A stretch of DNA of 30,590 nt from CAZLXG01 sp964563585 (GCA_964563585.1 CAZLXG010000026.1:1-30590), one strand, 5' to 3'. Numbered from the stretch's first letter, positions 1 through 7,757 are shown. Numbers and translations are program-made. Notes: generated from the sequence alone by a model not told the origin.

Positions 1-82
1 AACATTATGATATGCAACGTTTCAATGTTTTATATCAGATATTAAACGAAGTTCGACTATTTTTTTTAACAAAGTCAAAAAA

Positions 83-853
83 TTACTTTCGCTGATTAAA
101 TAACCATTCCATCATCATGGTATCACTATAAGCAGCAATCCAAGAAAAATGACCAACCTCTGGGTATTGTGTAAATCCAGGATGAGCTCCAGCTTTTGTT
201 AAAGCATTTAGCATATTTTGTGATAACTCAGGGTTTACAGCTCCATCTTTTGCACCATGAAATATCCACATTGGTATATGAGAAATTAATGCTGCTTTCG
301 TAACATCTCCACCGCCACAAACAGGAACAGCAGCAGCAAATAAATCTGGATATCTTGAAATGGCATCAAAAGCACCAAAGCCACCCATTGAAAGCCCCGT
401 TATATAAATTCTGTTTGTATCTACAGGTAAATCAATAATCGCTTTGCTGATTAGTTCTCTTAAGAGTTTCATAGTTTTAGTTGGTTCTGCTTGAAGCGAC
501 ATGTCTTCACGCGAAAAATTTCCCCAACTTGTGTCTTTTGGGCATTGTGGAGCAATAACAATAGAAGGATGCAATTTTATGTTTTCGCTTGTAGCAAAAT
601 TCGATACACCCCATTTTAATTGCGCTTCATTGTCGTTACCTCGTCCTCCAGAACCATGTAAAAAAATTACTAATGGGTATTTGGTGTCAAGAGCATAATC
701 AGATACAAGTTGTCTGTATTGTAATGTATCACCTTCAGTATTGGTATATTCTTCATAACTAAAAAGTGATGATTGTGAATATGAGTTGGTAATAGTACCA
801 AAACAAAAAAGCACTATTAATCCAGCAAATAAATTAGGTTTTAATAGTTTCAT
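83..853 (-). CDS. Secreted alpha/beta hydrolase (esterase/PHB depolymerase-like)
   Basis: A 256-residue serine hydrolase expected to act outside the cytoplasm on an ester or peptide substrate that cannot be named from sequence. Residues 1-27 form a signal peptide with a hydrophobic core and a likely cut near SYSQ. The alpha/beta-hydrolase fold is shown by the oxyanion-type strand VIFLHGSGG (62-70), the nucleophile elbow GLSMGG with Ser155, a probable catalytic Asp203 in HGAKDG and His235 in GHFSW. It starts 16 bp after the O-methyltransferase stop, so it is probably the last gene of the kynurenine operon. N-formylkynurenine formamidases can also be alpha/beta hydrolases, but the signal peptide argues against that role here. 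The fold is certain; the substrate is unknown. Confidence 0.85.
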   Translation of the reverse strand: MKLLKPNLFAGLIVLFCFGTITNSYSQSSLFSYEEYTNTEGDTLQYRQLVSDYALDTKYPLVIFLHGSGGRGNDNEAQLKWGVSNFATSENIKLHPSIVIAPQCPKDTSWGNFSREDMSLQAEPTKTMKLLRELISKAIIDLPVDTNRIYITGLSMGGFGAFDAISRYPDLFAAAVPVCGGGDVTKAALISHIPMWIFHGAKDGAVNPELSQNMLNALTKAGAHPGFTQYPEVGHFSWIAAYSDTMMMEWLFNQRK

Positions 854-869
854 TTTTTTTAATTTAAAA

Positions 870-1517
870 TTAAATATTCTTTTTTCTACTAATAGTCAAT
901 CCATCCCGAATAGGTAACAAAACTGTTTCAACTCTAATGTCGTTTTTTAAAAGCGCATTATATTCTAAAAGCACTTTAGTAGAAATATCTTCAGAGTTTA
1001 CATCTTCAATTACTTTTCCACTCCAAAGCACATTATCAGAAAGTATAATTCCTCCAACATTTAATTTATCAATAATCGCATGAAAATAGTTTAGGTAGTT
1101 AGATTTGTCAGCATCAATAAAAACTAAATCGAATGTTTTATTAAGCTTAGGAATAATATCTAAAGCATCATCTAAATGCTGATGAATTTGTTTCCCGAAA
1201 CCTGATTTATCAAAATATTTACGTTGAAAATCAACCAATTCTTCATTACTATCAATAGTATGTAATTCACCATCAGGTTGCATACCTTCAGCTAAGCATA
1301 AAGCAGAATAACCAGTGTAAGTTCCAATTTCTAAAATGTTTTTTGGATTTACCAATTTAGAAATCATACTCAAAATTCTACCTTGATAATGACCACTTAA
1401 CATTCGAGGTTGCAATATTTTTTGATATGTTTCTATAGTAAGTTCTTGTAATAATTCTGGTTCATCTTCAGAATGTTTTACAACATAATCATCAAGTTTT
1501 TCAGGTATAAAATGCAT
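870..1517 (-). CDS. SAM-dependent class I O-methyltransferase (catechol/caffeoyl-CoA type)
   Basis: A 215-residue cytosolic O-methyltransferase of the metal-dependent family (PF01596 type). The SAM loop is ILEIGTYTGYS (61-71), and the metal ligands fit Asp135 in FIDADKSNY and Asp161-Asn162 in SDNVLW. Its length is normal for the bacterial members. The ATG shares one base with the stop codon of the ACMS decarboxylase (TAATG), so the two are translationally coupled and in the same operon. Members of this family methylate vicinal hydroxyl groups. In this setting an ortho-aminophenol such as 3-hydroxykynurenine or 3-hydroxyanthranilate is a possible acceptor, but that is inference from position only. 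Confidence 0.88.
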   Translation of the reverse strand: MHFIPEKLDDYVVKHSEDEPELLQELTIETYQKILQPRMLSGHYQGRILSMISKLVNPKNILEIGTYTGYSALCLAEGMQPDGELHTIDSNEELVDFQRKYFDKSGFGKQIHQHLDDALDIIPKLNKTFDLVFIDADKSNYLNYFHAIIDKLNVGGIILSDNVLWSGKVIEDVNSEDISTKVLLEYNALLKNDIRVETVLLPIRDGLTISRKKNI

Positions 1518-2602
1518 TAACTTAAAATTCTATGTATCAATTTCTGCTTTGCATCATTATCATTACCAAACAGCCAACGTAACACATTGTCTTCCCAAAT
1601 ATCATCATATTGTTTTTGGTTAATAATGTTTCTATCTATTGCTAAATCCAATAATTTCCCAGGATACGACGATTGTGCATCACTTTCCATTTCACCTAAA
1701 GGATAAGGGTCGTCTAATCCCAATATAACTTGATTTGAACCTTGTCTGTCAATCATCAATTTTAAAGAATCCGTATCGTGAACCAAAGTGTCAAAATAAA
1801 TATTTGGATGTCCAACAGCTTTTCTGGGGTGTGTTTTGCCTTTGAATAAATCTGGACGACCATCAAATCCTTGAATACGTCTTCCTAAATTCATTTGTGC
1901 TAATTGTCCACCATGAGCAAAACATGTTCTGATATTAGGAAAGCGTTCTTGCATACCATTTAAAGTATAAAAATGATATGCATCACCACATTGAGCAAGC
2001 ATCCAAATTAAATGAAAACGCCAATTAGTATTTTCTAATTTTATCATTTTATCACCATCATAAGGATGAATTTCTATAGCAAGTTTGTATTTATTAGCCA
2101 ATTCAAAAATAGGATCGTTTTCTTTGTCAAACACAGAGCGCCATTGACCAATAGAATCCATAAAGTGGGTTGGTAAACACAAAACTTTTAAATCAAGTTC
2201 TTCTACACAACGTTCCATTTCCCATAAAGCACCATGAATAAATCCGGGGTGTACCACAAAACCGCAAGTAAATTTACTTGGATGGTCGTGTTGCACTTTC
2301 GCATTAAAATCGTTTTGAAAACGTAATGCTTTTTTCATTTCCTCTAAACGTAAACCATTGCCATACAATTGAGATAGGTTTAAAACTACAGCATGGTCTA
2401 AACGGTTTTTCTCCATCCAGATAAGTTTCTCATCTAAAAAGAAACTAGAATCTGTAACAGGGCGTCTCCAATCTTTTTGAAGCATGTGTTTGCGCTCATC
2501 ATCTACCCAAAAAATTTCTTTTTCCTTCATAAAAGCAGGAATATCTTCCGGATAGGGAAGCAGGTGAGAATGACCGTTTATACGAAGTTTACGTTTTTCC
2601 AT
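1517..2602 (-). CDS. nbaD: 2-amino-3-carboxymuconate-6-semialdehyde decarboxylase (ACMSD)
   Basis: This amidohydrolase-fold enzyme decarboxylates ACMS to 2-aminomuconate 6-semialdehyde, which competes with spontaneous quinolinate formation. The metal ligands of the family are visible: His11 and His13 in the N-terminal HSH motif, His179 in IEIHP, His230 in CFAHGG and Asp297 in LGLDDPYPLGE. An RR pair at 46-47 matches the region of the substrate-carboxylate arginine. I start it at ATG 2602 (361 residues). A longer reading begins at a TTG at 2635, but its 11 extra residues are encoded by an intergenic repeat and lie outside the family's usual N-terminus. It follows the 3-hydroxyanthranilate dioxygenase gene and overlaps the O-methyltransferase start. 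Confidence 0.93.
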   Translation of the reverse strand: MEKRKLRINGHSHLLPYPEDIPAFMKEKEIFWVDDERKHMLQKDWRRPVTDSSFFLDEKLIWMEKNRLDHAVVLNLSQLYGNGLRLEEMKKALRFQNDFNAKVQHDHPSKFTCGFVVHPGFIHGALWEMERCVEELDLKVLCLPTHFMDSIGQWRSVFDKENDPIFELANKYKLAIEIHPYDGDKMIKLENTNWRFHLIWMLAQCGDAYHFYTLNGMQERFPNIRTCFAHGGQLAQMNLGRRIQGFDGRPDLFKGKTHPRKAVGHPNIYFDTLVHDTDSLKLMIDRQGSNQVILGLDDPYPLGEMESDAQSSYPGKLLDLAIDRNIINQKQYDDIWEDNVLRWLFGNDNDAKQKLIHRILS

Positions 2603-2607
2603 GTGTC

Positions 2608-2680
2608 TGTTATTGCGAGGCTTTTGCCGTGGCAATCTTTTTATTAAGAGATTACTTCGTCATACTTTCTTGTAATGACG
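2608..2680. repeat. Dispersed imperfect inverted repeat (TCATTGCGA type) between nbaC and nbaD
   Basis: The left arm reads GTTATTGCGAGG and then TGGCAATCT; the right arm reads AGATTACTTCGTCAT and then TAATGAC, roughly its reverse complement. A second, related copy lies at 6239-6332. The arms can pair over most of the element in RNA. It fills nearly all of the 95-bp gap and its left edge encodes the false N-terminus of the decarboxylase. Confidence 0.7.
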
Positions 2681-2697
2681 AATGTTTTACTTATTTA

Positions 2698-3225
2698 TTA
2701 CTTAATTTTAGTTGGTGGCTGCATTACAGTACTACATTTTTTGCAAGTACGTTTTTTTTCGCTGCTGTAAAATTTATCAAAAATCGCAGGCATATCAGTT
2801 TCAATATCATCAAGCTTGAATTTTTTTCGGTATATCTGATGATTACAATTCTCGCAATACCATTCCAATGCATCTTTCATTTTCTTTTTACGTGGATATT
2901 CAATCACCAATCCAACAGTATTTACATCACGTTGAGGTGAATGTGGAACTTTTGGAGGCAACAAATAAATATCACCTTCATTAATATGAATATCTTCTGG
3001 CACACCATTATTCATGATTTTTAAAATCATATCACCTTCTACCTGATAGAAAAACTCAGGCGTTTCGTTATAATGATAATCCTTTCTGCTGTTTGGTCCA
3101 CCAACAACCATCACAATATAATCGCCATCTTTCCACACCACTTTATTACCAACAGGCGGCTTTAAAAGATGTCTATTTTCATTAATCCAAGCTTTAAAAT
3201 TTATTGGTTTTACAAGTTTACTCAT
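2698..3225 (-). CDS. nbaC: 3-hydroxyanthranilate 3,4-dioxygenase
   Basis: A 175-residue cupin ring-cleavage dioxygenase converting 3-hydroxyanthranilate and O2 to 2-amino-3-carboxymuconate semialdehyde. The iron ligands fall at the positions known from the Cupriavidus enzyme: His51 (DYHYN), Glu57 (TPEFFYQ) and His95 (PHSPQR). The C-terminal extension has two CxxC pairs (Cys124/127 and Cys161/164), the rubredoxin-like second metal site found in bacterial and fungal members and absent from the animal ones. The length is normal. It lies between the SDR and the ACMS decarboxylase and makes the substrate of the latter. Both flanking gaps are occupied by repeats. Confidence 0.97.
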   Translation of the reverse strand: MSKLVKPINFKAWINENRHLLKPPVGNKVVWKDGDYIVMVVGGPNSRKDYHYNETPEFFYQVEGDMILKIMNNGVPEDIHINEGDIYLLPPKVPHSPQRDVNTVGLVIEYPRKKKMKDALEWYCENCNHQIYRKKFKLDDIETDMPAIFDKFYSSEKKRTCKKCSTVMQPPTKIK

Positions 3226-3238
3226 AGTTTGTTATTTT

Positions 3239-3316
3239 GGGCGTGCCCTTTCAGGTCAGGCTTTCCGCTAAATCTTTTTGAAAACAAAAAGGATACTGCT
3301 TCAATCCTTCACGCAA
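3239..3316. repeat. Structured dispersed element (GGGCGTG...CACGC type) between SDR and nbaC
   Basis: The ends GCGTG (3241-3245) and CACGC (3310-3314) are complementary. Inside is a hairpin, ATCTTTTTG (3272-3280), loop AAAA, CAAAAAGGAT (3285-3294), with one bulged G. The core GGTCAGGCTTTCCGCT resembles an intergenic repeat I recall from many flavobacterial genomes; that recollection needs a search. It occupies most of the 111-bp gap. Confidence 0.6.
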
Positions 3317-3336
3317 ATTTTAATCCGTGTATAAAG

Positions 3337-4119
3337 TTACAAACTTTTTGTGCGTCCACCATCAACAGGAACATTAATTCCATTAACATAACTAGCACAT
3401 TCACTAGCTAAAAACGTGATGACATTTGCCGTTTCTTCAGGTTTAGCAAAACGTTTAGCAGGCGAATAACCTTTCATCATTTCAGCCATGTCTTCAACTG
3501 ATTTGTCTTCAGCATTTGCTTTAATTTTTATAATTTCATTTAAACGTTCAGTTTCAGTAAAACCGGGCAATACATTGTTTACTGTAATGCCAAAAGCACC
3601 AACTTCAATAGATAATGTTTTACTCCAATTACCAACTGCTCCACGAATAGTATTACTAACACCAAGTCCAGGAATTGGCTCTTTTACAGATGTAGAAATA
3701 ATATTGATTATGCGTCCAAAACCTTCTTCTTTCATAAACGGAATGGTAGCTTGTGCCAACACATGATTGCATTTTAAATGCTGGGTAAAAGCGTTTTCAA
3801 ACTCTTCTAAAGATGCTGTTAAAATACTGCCACTTCGTGGTCCACCAGTGTTATTGATGACAATATGAAACCCATGATTTTTCTCAATAAATTTAATCAC
3901 TTGCTCTTGTAATTCTCTTGGATTAGAAAAATCGGCAACAATATAATTATGATTTCTATGTTGAGGTAATTCTGCTAAAACTGCTTTTAGTTTTTCTCTA
4001 TTTCTAGCAACCAAAGTAACATTTACACCTTCTTGTGCTAATGCTATTGCTGTTGCTTTACCAATGCCTTGTGTACTTCCGCAGACTAAAGCGTTTTTGT
4101 TGTTAAGTTTTAAATCCAT
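3337..4119 (-). CDS. Atypical short-chain dehydrogenase/reductase in the kynurenine operon
   Basis: A 260-residue Rossmann-fold SDR of the FabG-like type with a cofactor loop GSTQGIGKA (14-22), an NNTGG motif (89-93) and a C-terminal NVPVDGG. The usual catalytic YxxxK is replaced: Ser142 is present, but 13 residues later there is Ser155 and then Arg159 (GVSNTIRGA). Either the chemistry differs or the enzyme belongs to the SxxxR side branch of the family. I use ATG 4119, preceded by AGGAAA at a good distance. The longer reading to 4167 adds 16 residues with an IPAYAG peptide encoded by a dispersed repeat. Its position in the operon suggests a step after 2-aminomuconate, but the reaction is not known. 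Confidence 0.85.
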   Translation of the reverse strand: MDLKLNNKNALVCGSTQGIGKATAIALAQEGVNVTLVARNREKLKAVLAELPQHRNHNYIVADFSNPRELQEQVIKFIEKNHGFHIVINNTGGPRSGSILTASLEEFENAFTQHLKCNHVLAQATIPFMKEEGFGRIINIISTSVKEPIPGLGVSNTIRGAVGNWSKTLSIEVGAFGITVNNVLPGFTETERLNEIIKIKANAEDKSVEDMAEMMKGYSPAKRFAKPEETANVITFLASECASYVNGINVPVDGGRTKSL

Positions 4120-4123
4120 AATA

Positions 4124-4129
4124 TTTCCT
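4124..4129 (-). promoter_or_regulatory. Shine-Dalgarno site of the SDR, inside a repeat hairpin
   Basis: On the minus strand AGGAAA lies 4 bases before ATG 4119, which supports that start over the upstream one. Most of the site (AGGAA) is the 3' arm of a 7-bp stem formed by TTCCTGC and GCAGGAA (4125-4142), so it could be hidden by folding. Confidence 0.6.
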
Positions 4130-4232
4130 GCGTAGGCAGGAATCTTTTTAATGTGATTCTGAAACAAGTTCAGAATGACGTATTATTAATATTTTAGTTT
4201 CAATTTATAAGATTCCCACCTTCGTGGAAACT
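4125..4232. repeat. Mosaic of three short hairpin repeats between the aldehyde dehydrogenase and SDR
   Basis: Three palindromic units lie in a row: TTCCTGC-GTAG-GCAGGAA (4125-4142), ATTCTGAA-ACAAG-TTCAGAAT (4156-4176), and TTCCCAC-CTTC-GTGGAA (4213-4229, one unpaired C). The first two resemble repeats widespread in Bacteroidota. Together they fill the 111-bp gap and run up to the stop codon of the upstream gene. Confidence 0.65.
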
Positions 4233-5670
4233 AGTATTTTATACACACATTCTTAGCTTCTGTAAAAAATCGTAAAGCTTCAAAACCGCCTTCACGACCA
4301 ACGCCACTTGCTTTTATACCGCCAAAAGGTGTTCGTAAATCGCGCATCATCCATGTGTTTACCCAAACAATTCCTGCTTGAAGCTGATTGCTCATTCGCA
4401 TAGTTCGTTTTAGATTATTTGTCCAAAGTGTAGCTGATAATCCATATTTTACTTTGTTTGCCATTTGAAGCACTTCATCTTCAGAATTGAAAGGCATAAT
4501 AGTTACTATAGGTCCAAATATTTCTTCTTGATTTACTCTGCATTCGTCAGATTGTACTTCAATAACTGTTGGTTCTAAATAGTAACCGTTTTCGTAATCT
4601 TTAACTGTTACTTTATTTCCACCACAAAGAATTTTTCCGTTTTCAGATTTAGCGATGTCAATGTATTTCATCACTTTTTCCAAATGAGGTTTAGAAACTA
4701 AAGCGCCAATATTGGTGTCAGTTTCAGATGGATGACCAACTTTTAATGCTTTTATTTTTTCAACAAAATCAGTTTTAAATTTTTCATAAATTGAAGCTTC
4801 AATAAAAATACGACTGCCACATAAACAAATCTGACCTTGATTAGCAAATGAGGAACGAACAGTTGTTTTTAGCATATCATCATAATCACAATCAGCAAAA
4901 ATGATATTTGGGTTTTTCCCTCCTAATTCTAGCGATAATTTTTTAAACATTGGTGCAGCTACTCGTGCAATGTGTGCCCCAGTTGCTGTGCCTCCTGTAA
5001 ACGATATGGCTTTAATATCTTCGTGTTCTATAATGGCTTGTCCAGTTGTGGTTCCTAATCCATGAACAATATTTAAAACACCTCTAGGTAAACCGGCTTC
5101 AGTACAAATTTCACCTAATAAATAGGCTGTCATTGGAGTAACTTCGCTTGGTTTTGCAACAACACAGTTTCCTGCTGCAATTGCTGGGGCGATTTTCCAT
5201 GTGAATAAGTAGAGTGGAAGATTCCAAGGTGAAATACAACCAACAACTCCAATAGGTTGACGTAAGGTGTAATTGATGGCTTGCTGACCAACACTTTCGT
5301 GGCTTTCACTAGTGAATTGCGTAATGGCATTTCCAAAAAACCGGAAGTTACTTGCTGCTCGTGGTATATCTACAGTTTTTGCTAAAGAAATTGGCTTTCC
5401 GTTGTCTTTGCTTTCGGCTTCTGCGAAACGTTGTAAGTTGGCTTCTAATAATTCTGAAATTCGAATTATTATTCTACTACGTTCTTCCAATGTGGTTTGT
5501 GACCAAATAGGAAAAGCAGATTTTGCTGCGATGTATGCGTTTTCTACATCATCTTTACTAGAGTTAGGTATTTGCCCATAGACTTCACCATTTGCTGGAT
5601 TATAGTTATCTAACCAATTATCTTGTAATGGGTTGTGAAAGGTTCCGTTTATGTAGTTTTGGATTTTCAT
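4231..5670 (-). CDS. nbaE: Aldehyde dehydrogenase, probable 2-aminomuconate 6-semialdehyde dehydrogenase
   Basis: A 479-residue NAD-dependent aldehyde dehydrogenase. Catalytic Cys282 (NQGQICLC), general base Glu248 (LELGGK), the oxyanion residue Asn150 (SPWNLP) and cofactor Lys173 (VAKPSE) are all present. The DIPRAASNFRFF segment (101-112) is typical of the 2-hydroxy/2-aminomuconate semialdehyde dehydrogenases, where an arginine in this region binds the substrate carboxylate. With ACMSD and a 2-aminomuconate deaminase in the same operon, oxidation of 2-aminomuconate semialdehyde to 2-aminomuconate is the natural role. An AGGAAA lies 8 bases before the ATG (5679-5684). The family call is certain and the substrate is strongly supported by context. 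Confidence 0.93.
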   Translation of the reverse strand: MKIQNYINGTFHNPLQDNWLDNYNPANGEVYGQIPNSSKDDVENAYIAAKSAFPIWSQTTLEERSRIIIRISELLEANLQRFAEAESKDNGKPISLAKTVDIPRAASNFRFFGNAITQFTSESHESVGQQAINYTLRQPIGVVGCISPWNLPLYLFTWKIAPAIAAGNCVVAKPSEVTPMTAYLLGEICTEAGLPRGVLNIVHGLGTTTGQAIIEHEDIKAISFTGGTATGAHIARVAAPMFKKLSLELGGKNPNIIFADCDYDDMLKTTVRSSFANQGQICLCGSRIFIEASIYEKFKTDFVEKIKALKVGHPSETDTNIGALVSKPHLEKVMKYIDIAKSENGKILCGGNKVTVKDYENGYYLEPTVIEVQSDECRVNQEEIFGPIVTIMPFNSEDEVLQMANKVKYGLSATLWTNNLKRTMRMSNQLQAGIVWVNTWMMRDLRTPFGGIKASGVGREGGFEALRFFTEAKNVCIKY

Positions 5671-5695
5671 TTAATATATTTCCTTTAAATAATCT

Positions 5696-6222
5696 TTAAT
5701 GAAATTTACTTTTTTTANNNNNNNNNNNNNNNNNNNNNNNNNNNNNNNNNNNNNNNNNNNNNNNNNNNNNNNNNNNNNNNNNNNNNNNNNNNNNNNNNNN
5801 NNNNNNNNNNNNNNNNNACTTTTTTTATATGCCACAACTTTAATCTCAACCACTAAATCAGGATGAGGTAATTGGTGTACTGCAACTGTGGTTCGTGTTG
5901 GTCCTGTTTCTGTATCAAAAAATTCTGCATACGCTTTATTATAGCCTGCAAAGTCATTCATATTTACCAAAAACGTAGAAACATCTACCACATCTTTTAT
6001 TGAAGCACCAATTTTTTGCAAATTAGCATCTATATTTTTTAAGACTTCACGAGTTTGTACTTCTATGTTTAAATGTTTGGTTCCCATGTCGTCAATAATA
6101 TCAACGCCAGCAATGGTGTTATCGGGTCTTCGAGAACTAGTTCCTGATACAAATATAAAATCGCCAACTCGTTTTGTGTGAGGATAAGCGCCTCGTGGTG
6201 TTACGTTTTGTTCTTTACTCAT
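5696..6222 (-). CDS. nbaF: RidA-family 2-aminomuconate deaminase (interrupted by an assembly gap)
   Basis: A YjgF/YER057c/UK114 (RidA) protein, probably hydrolysing 2-aminomuconate to the oxo-acid and ammonia. Visible are VSGTSSRRPD (25-34), the substrate-binding arginine Arg110 (GPTRTTVAV) and Glu126 (VVEIKVVAY). The coding sequence reaches residue 135 and then enters 100 undetermined bases. Reading through the Ns would give a 183-residue protein with a tail unlike the family. Both flanks of the gap carry the same 10 bases, ACTTTTTTTA. Merging them continues the frame for three residues (K, F, H) to a TAA at 5696-5698, giving 138 residues, normal for this family, 25 bp before the aldehyde dehydrogenase. 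I place the end there. Confidence 0.88.
5718..5817. other. 100-N assembly gap
   Basis: Exactly 100 undetermined bases lie near the 3' end of the deaminase gene. A round 100 is a common placeholder for unknown length. The identical 10-mer on both sides (5708-5717 and 5818-5827) suggests two contigs that overlap rather than missing sequence. Confidence 0.95.
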
Positions 6223-6238
6223 AACTTATATTTTAGTT

Positions 6239-6332
6239 GTCATTGCGAAGCAATTTTTTATTTGCTGTGGCAATCTTATTGTTTGAACTTCAATTTAAAA
6301 GATTATCACGTCACTTTGTTCTTCGTAATGAC
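6239..6332. repeat. Dispersed imperfect inverted repeat (TCATTGCGA type) between kmo and nbaF
   Basis: The left arm is GTCATTGCGAAGC and then GTGGCAATCTT; the right arm is AAGATTATCACGTCA and then CTTCGTAATGAC. The outer 12 bases are nearly exact reverse complements. It is related to the copy at 2608-2680 (shared ATTGCGA, TGGCAATCT and TAATGAC) and fills most of the 116-bp gap. Confidence 0.72.
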
Positions 6333-6338
6333 ATAATA

Positions 6339-7757
6339 TTATAACCCTGCAATGTCATCGTCTTTTAAAATAGCATTTGTTTCAGTAATAACCTTTTGAA
6401 GAATTTTATATAATTCATCTTTAGTTGCTTCTGGATTTAGTTCTATTTCATTTTCGGTTAACATATTTAAAATCGCTTTGTCTTGTGCTCTTCCTCGCGA
6501 CATTGCTTCGTGGTAACCAATGTTTTCGTTGAATGTTACTAACGAATATTTTGATGAATAGTCTTTAGGAAAATGCTGTTCAAAAGCCATCTCTAAATTA
6601 CGTTTTTCTCTAAATATAGCATTGTTAACGTGACCTTTCATTTCATGGAAATTGTCGATGGCTAAATCTGCAATAGCATCAGTGTCCTTTTTTCGAGAGT
6701 TTTCATATGCTTTAAAAGTAGCTTCCCAGTCGCCTTTATGCTCATCTAAAAAGGTATCAAATTCTACAACATCTTCAAATGATGCGTTCATGCCTTGACC
6801 ATAAAAAGGTACAATGGCATGTGCTGCGTCACCCATTAAAAGCGTATTACCTTTGTAATGCCAAGGCGAACATTTTACGGTTCCTAATGCTGAAGTTGGG
6901 TTTTCGAAAAAGTCATCAACCAAATTTGGCATCAATTCTAATGCGTCTTTAAAATTGGTTTCGAAAAATTCTAAAACACGTTCTTTTGTAGTTAAATTAT
7001 TGAAATTATAGTTGCCTTCATCAAAACTTAAAAACAAAGTAACTGTGAAACTACCATCTAAATTTGGTAATGCAATGAGCATAAAATCGCCTCGTGGCCA
7101 TATATGAAGTGCATTTTTATAGGTTTTGTAATCACCATTTTCGGTTGGTAGAATACTTAATTCTTTATAACCATGCGTTAAGTAATCTTGAGAAAAACTA
7201 AATAAGAATTTCTTTTCTAAATAATAACTTTTTCGCATTGCAGAGCCTGCTCCATCTGTAGCAAAAATTACATCTGCATCTTCTACAAATTCTGTATTGG
7301 TGCCGTAATCTTTAAAAAGCGCAGTGGTTTTTTCGAAATCGACTGACTTACATTTTTTGTTAAAATGAATGGTGACATTTTCGTGTTTTTCGGCTTCATT
7401 CATTAATAATGCCGTTAACTCACTTCTTGAAATAGAATTAATATACTCATGCTCACGACCACTATAATTTGATAAAAATGTGTTGCCTTCTTTATCGTGA
7501 ATCATTCTGCCATTCATAGCAATACATAGTTTTTCAACCTTGTCTTCAATACCAACTAATTTCATGGCTTTAATGCCTCTATCTGAAAATGCTAGATTAA
7601 TTGAACGACCAGCAGAAATGTCGACTTTCCGTAAATCGGGGCGCATTTCGTAAACTGTTACGTAGTAACCGCGTTGCCCCAAACGTAAGGCTAGGAGCGA
7701 ACCGCAAAGTCCTGCACCAATGATGAGTATGTTTTGTTGTCTGTTATTTATATTCAT
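6339..7757 (-). CDS. kmo: Kynurenine 3-monooxygenase
   Basis: A 472-residue FAD-dependent aromatic hydroxylase that converts L-kynurenine to 3-hydroxykynurenine with NADPH and O2. The FAD loop GAGLCG is at 14-19, the second FAD motif GDAAHAIVPFYGQGMN at 309-324. Residues at the substrate-binding positions of the Pseudomonas enzyme are all conserved with the same numbering: Arg84, Tyr98, Asn369 and Tyr404. The C-terminal part after about 380 is helical, as in the family. It follows the small lipoprotein gene by 19 bp, and its product feeds kynureninase encoded upstream in the same operon. Confidence 0.97.
   Translation of the reverse strand: MNINNRQQNILIIGAGLCGSLLALRLGQRGYYVTVYEMRPDLRKVDISAGRSINLAFSDRGIKAMKLVGIEDKVEKLCIAMNGRMIHDKEGNTFLSNYSGREHEYINSISRSELTALLMNEAEKHENVTIHFNKKCKSVDFEKTTALFKDYGTNTEFVEDADVIFATDGAGSAMRKSYYLEKKFLFSFSQDYLTHGYKELSILPTENGDYKTYKNALHIWPRGDFMLIALPNLDGSFTVTLFLSFDEGNYNFNNLTTKERVLEFFETNFKDALELMPNLVDDFFENPTSALGTVKCSPWHYKGNTLLMGDAAHAIVPFYGQGMNASFEDVVEFDTFLDEHKGDWEATFKAYENSRKKDTDAIADLAIDNFHEMKGHVNNAIFREKRNLEMAFEQHFPKDYSSKYSLVTFNENIGYHEAMSRGRAQDKAILNMLTENEIELNPEATKDELYKILQKVITETNAILKDDDIAGL

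Noticed and set aside
1..82. Terminator of the kynurenine operon downstream of the hydrolase
   Set aside because: Only weak short pairings (GACT/AGTC) were found near a T-run; the evidence is not sufficient to call it.
83..853. Kynurenine formamidase role for the alpha/beta hydrolase
   Set aside because: Its operon position fits, but a clear signal peptide would export it away from the cytosolic pathway, so I do not assign this function.
2608..2680. Insertion sequence ends
   Set aside because: The inverted repeats enclose no transposase and no target duplication could be recognised; they are described as dispersed repeats only.
2629..2940. Plus-strand 103-codon frame over the nbaC 3' end
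   Set aside because: It lies antisense to the dioxygenase and begins in a repeat; its hydrophobic translation reflects T-rich complement sequence.
3239..3316. tRNA or known riboswitch in the GCGTG/CACGC element
   Set aside because: It has no cloverleaf, anticodon arm or recognisable riboswitch core, only an outer pairing and one internal hairpin.
5671..6222. 183-residue deaminase reading through the Ns
   Set aside because: The last residues come from the far side of a placeholder gap and do not fit the RidA family; the frame across 100 Ns has no meaning.
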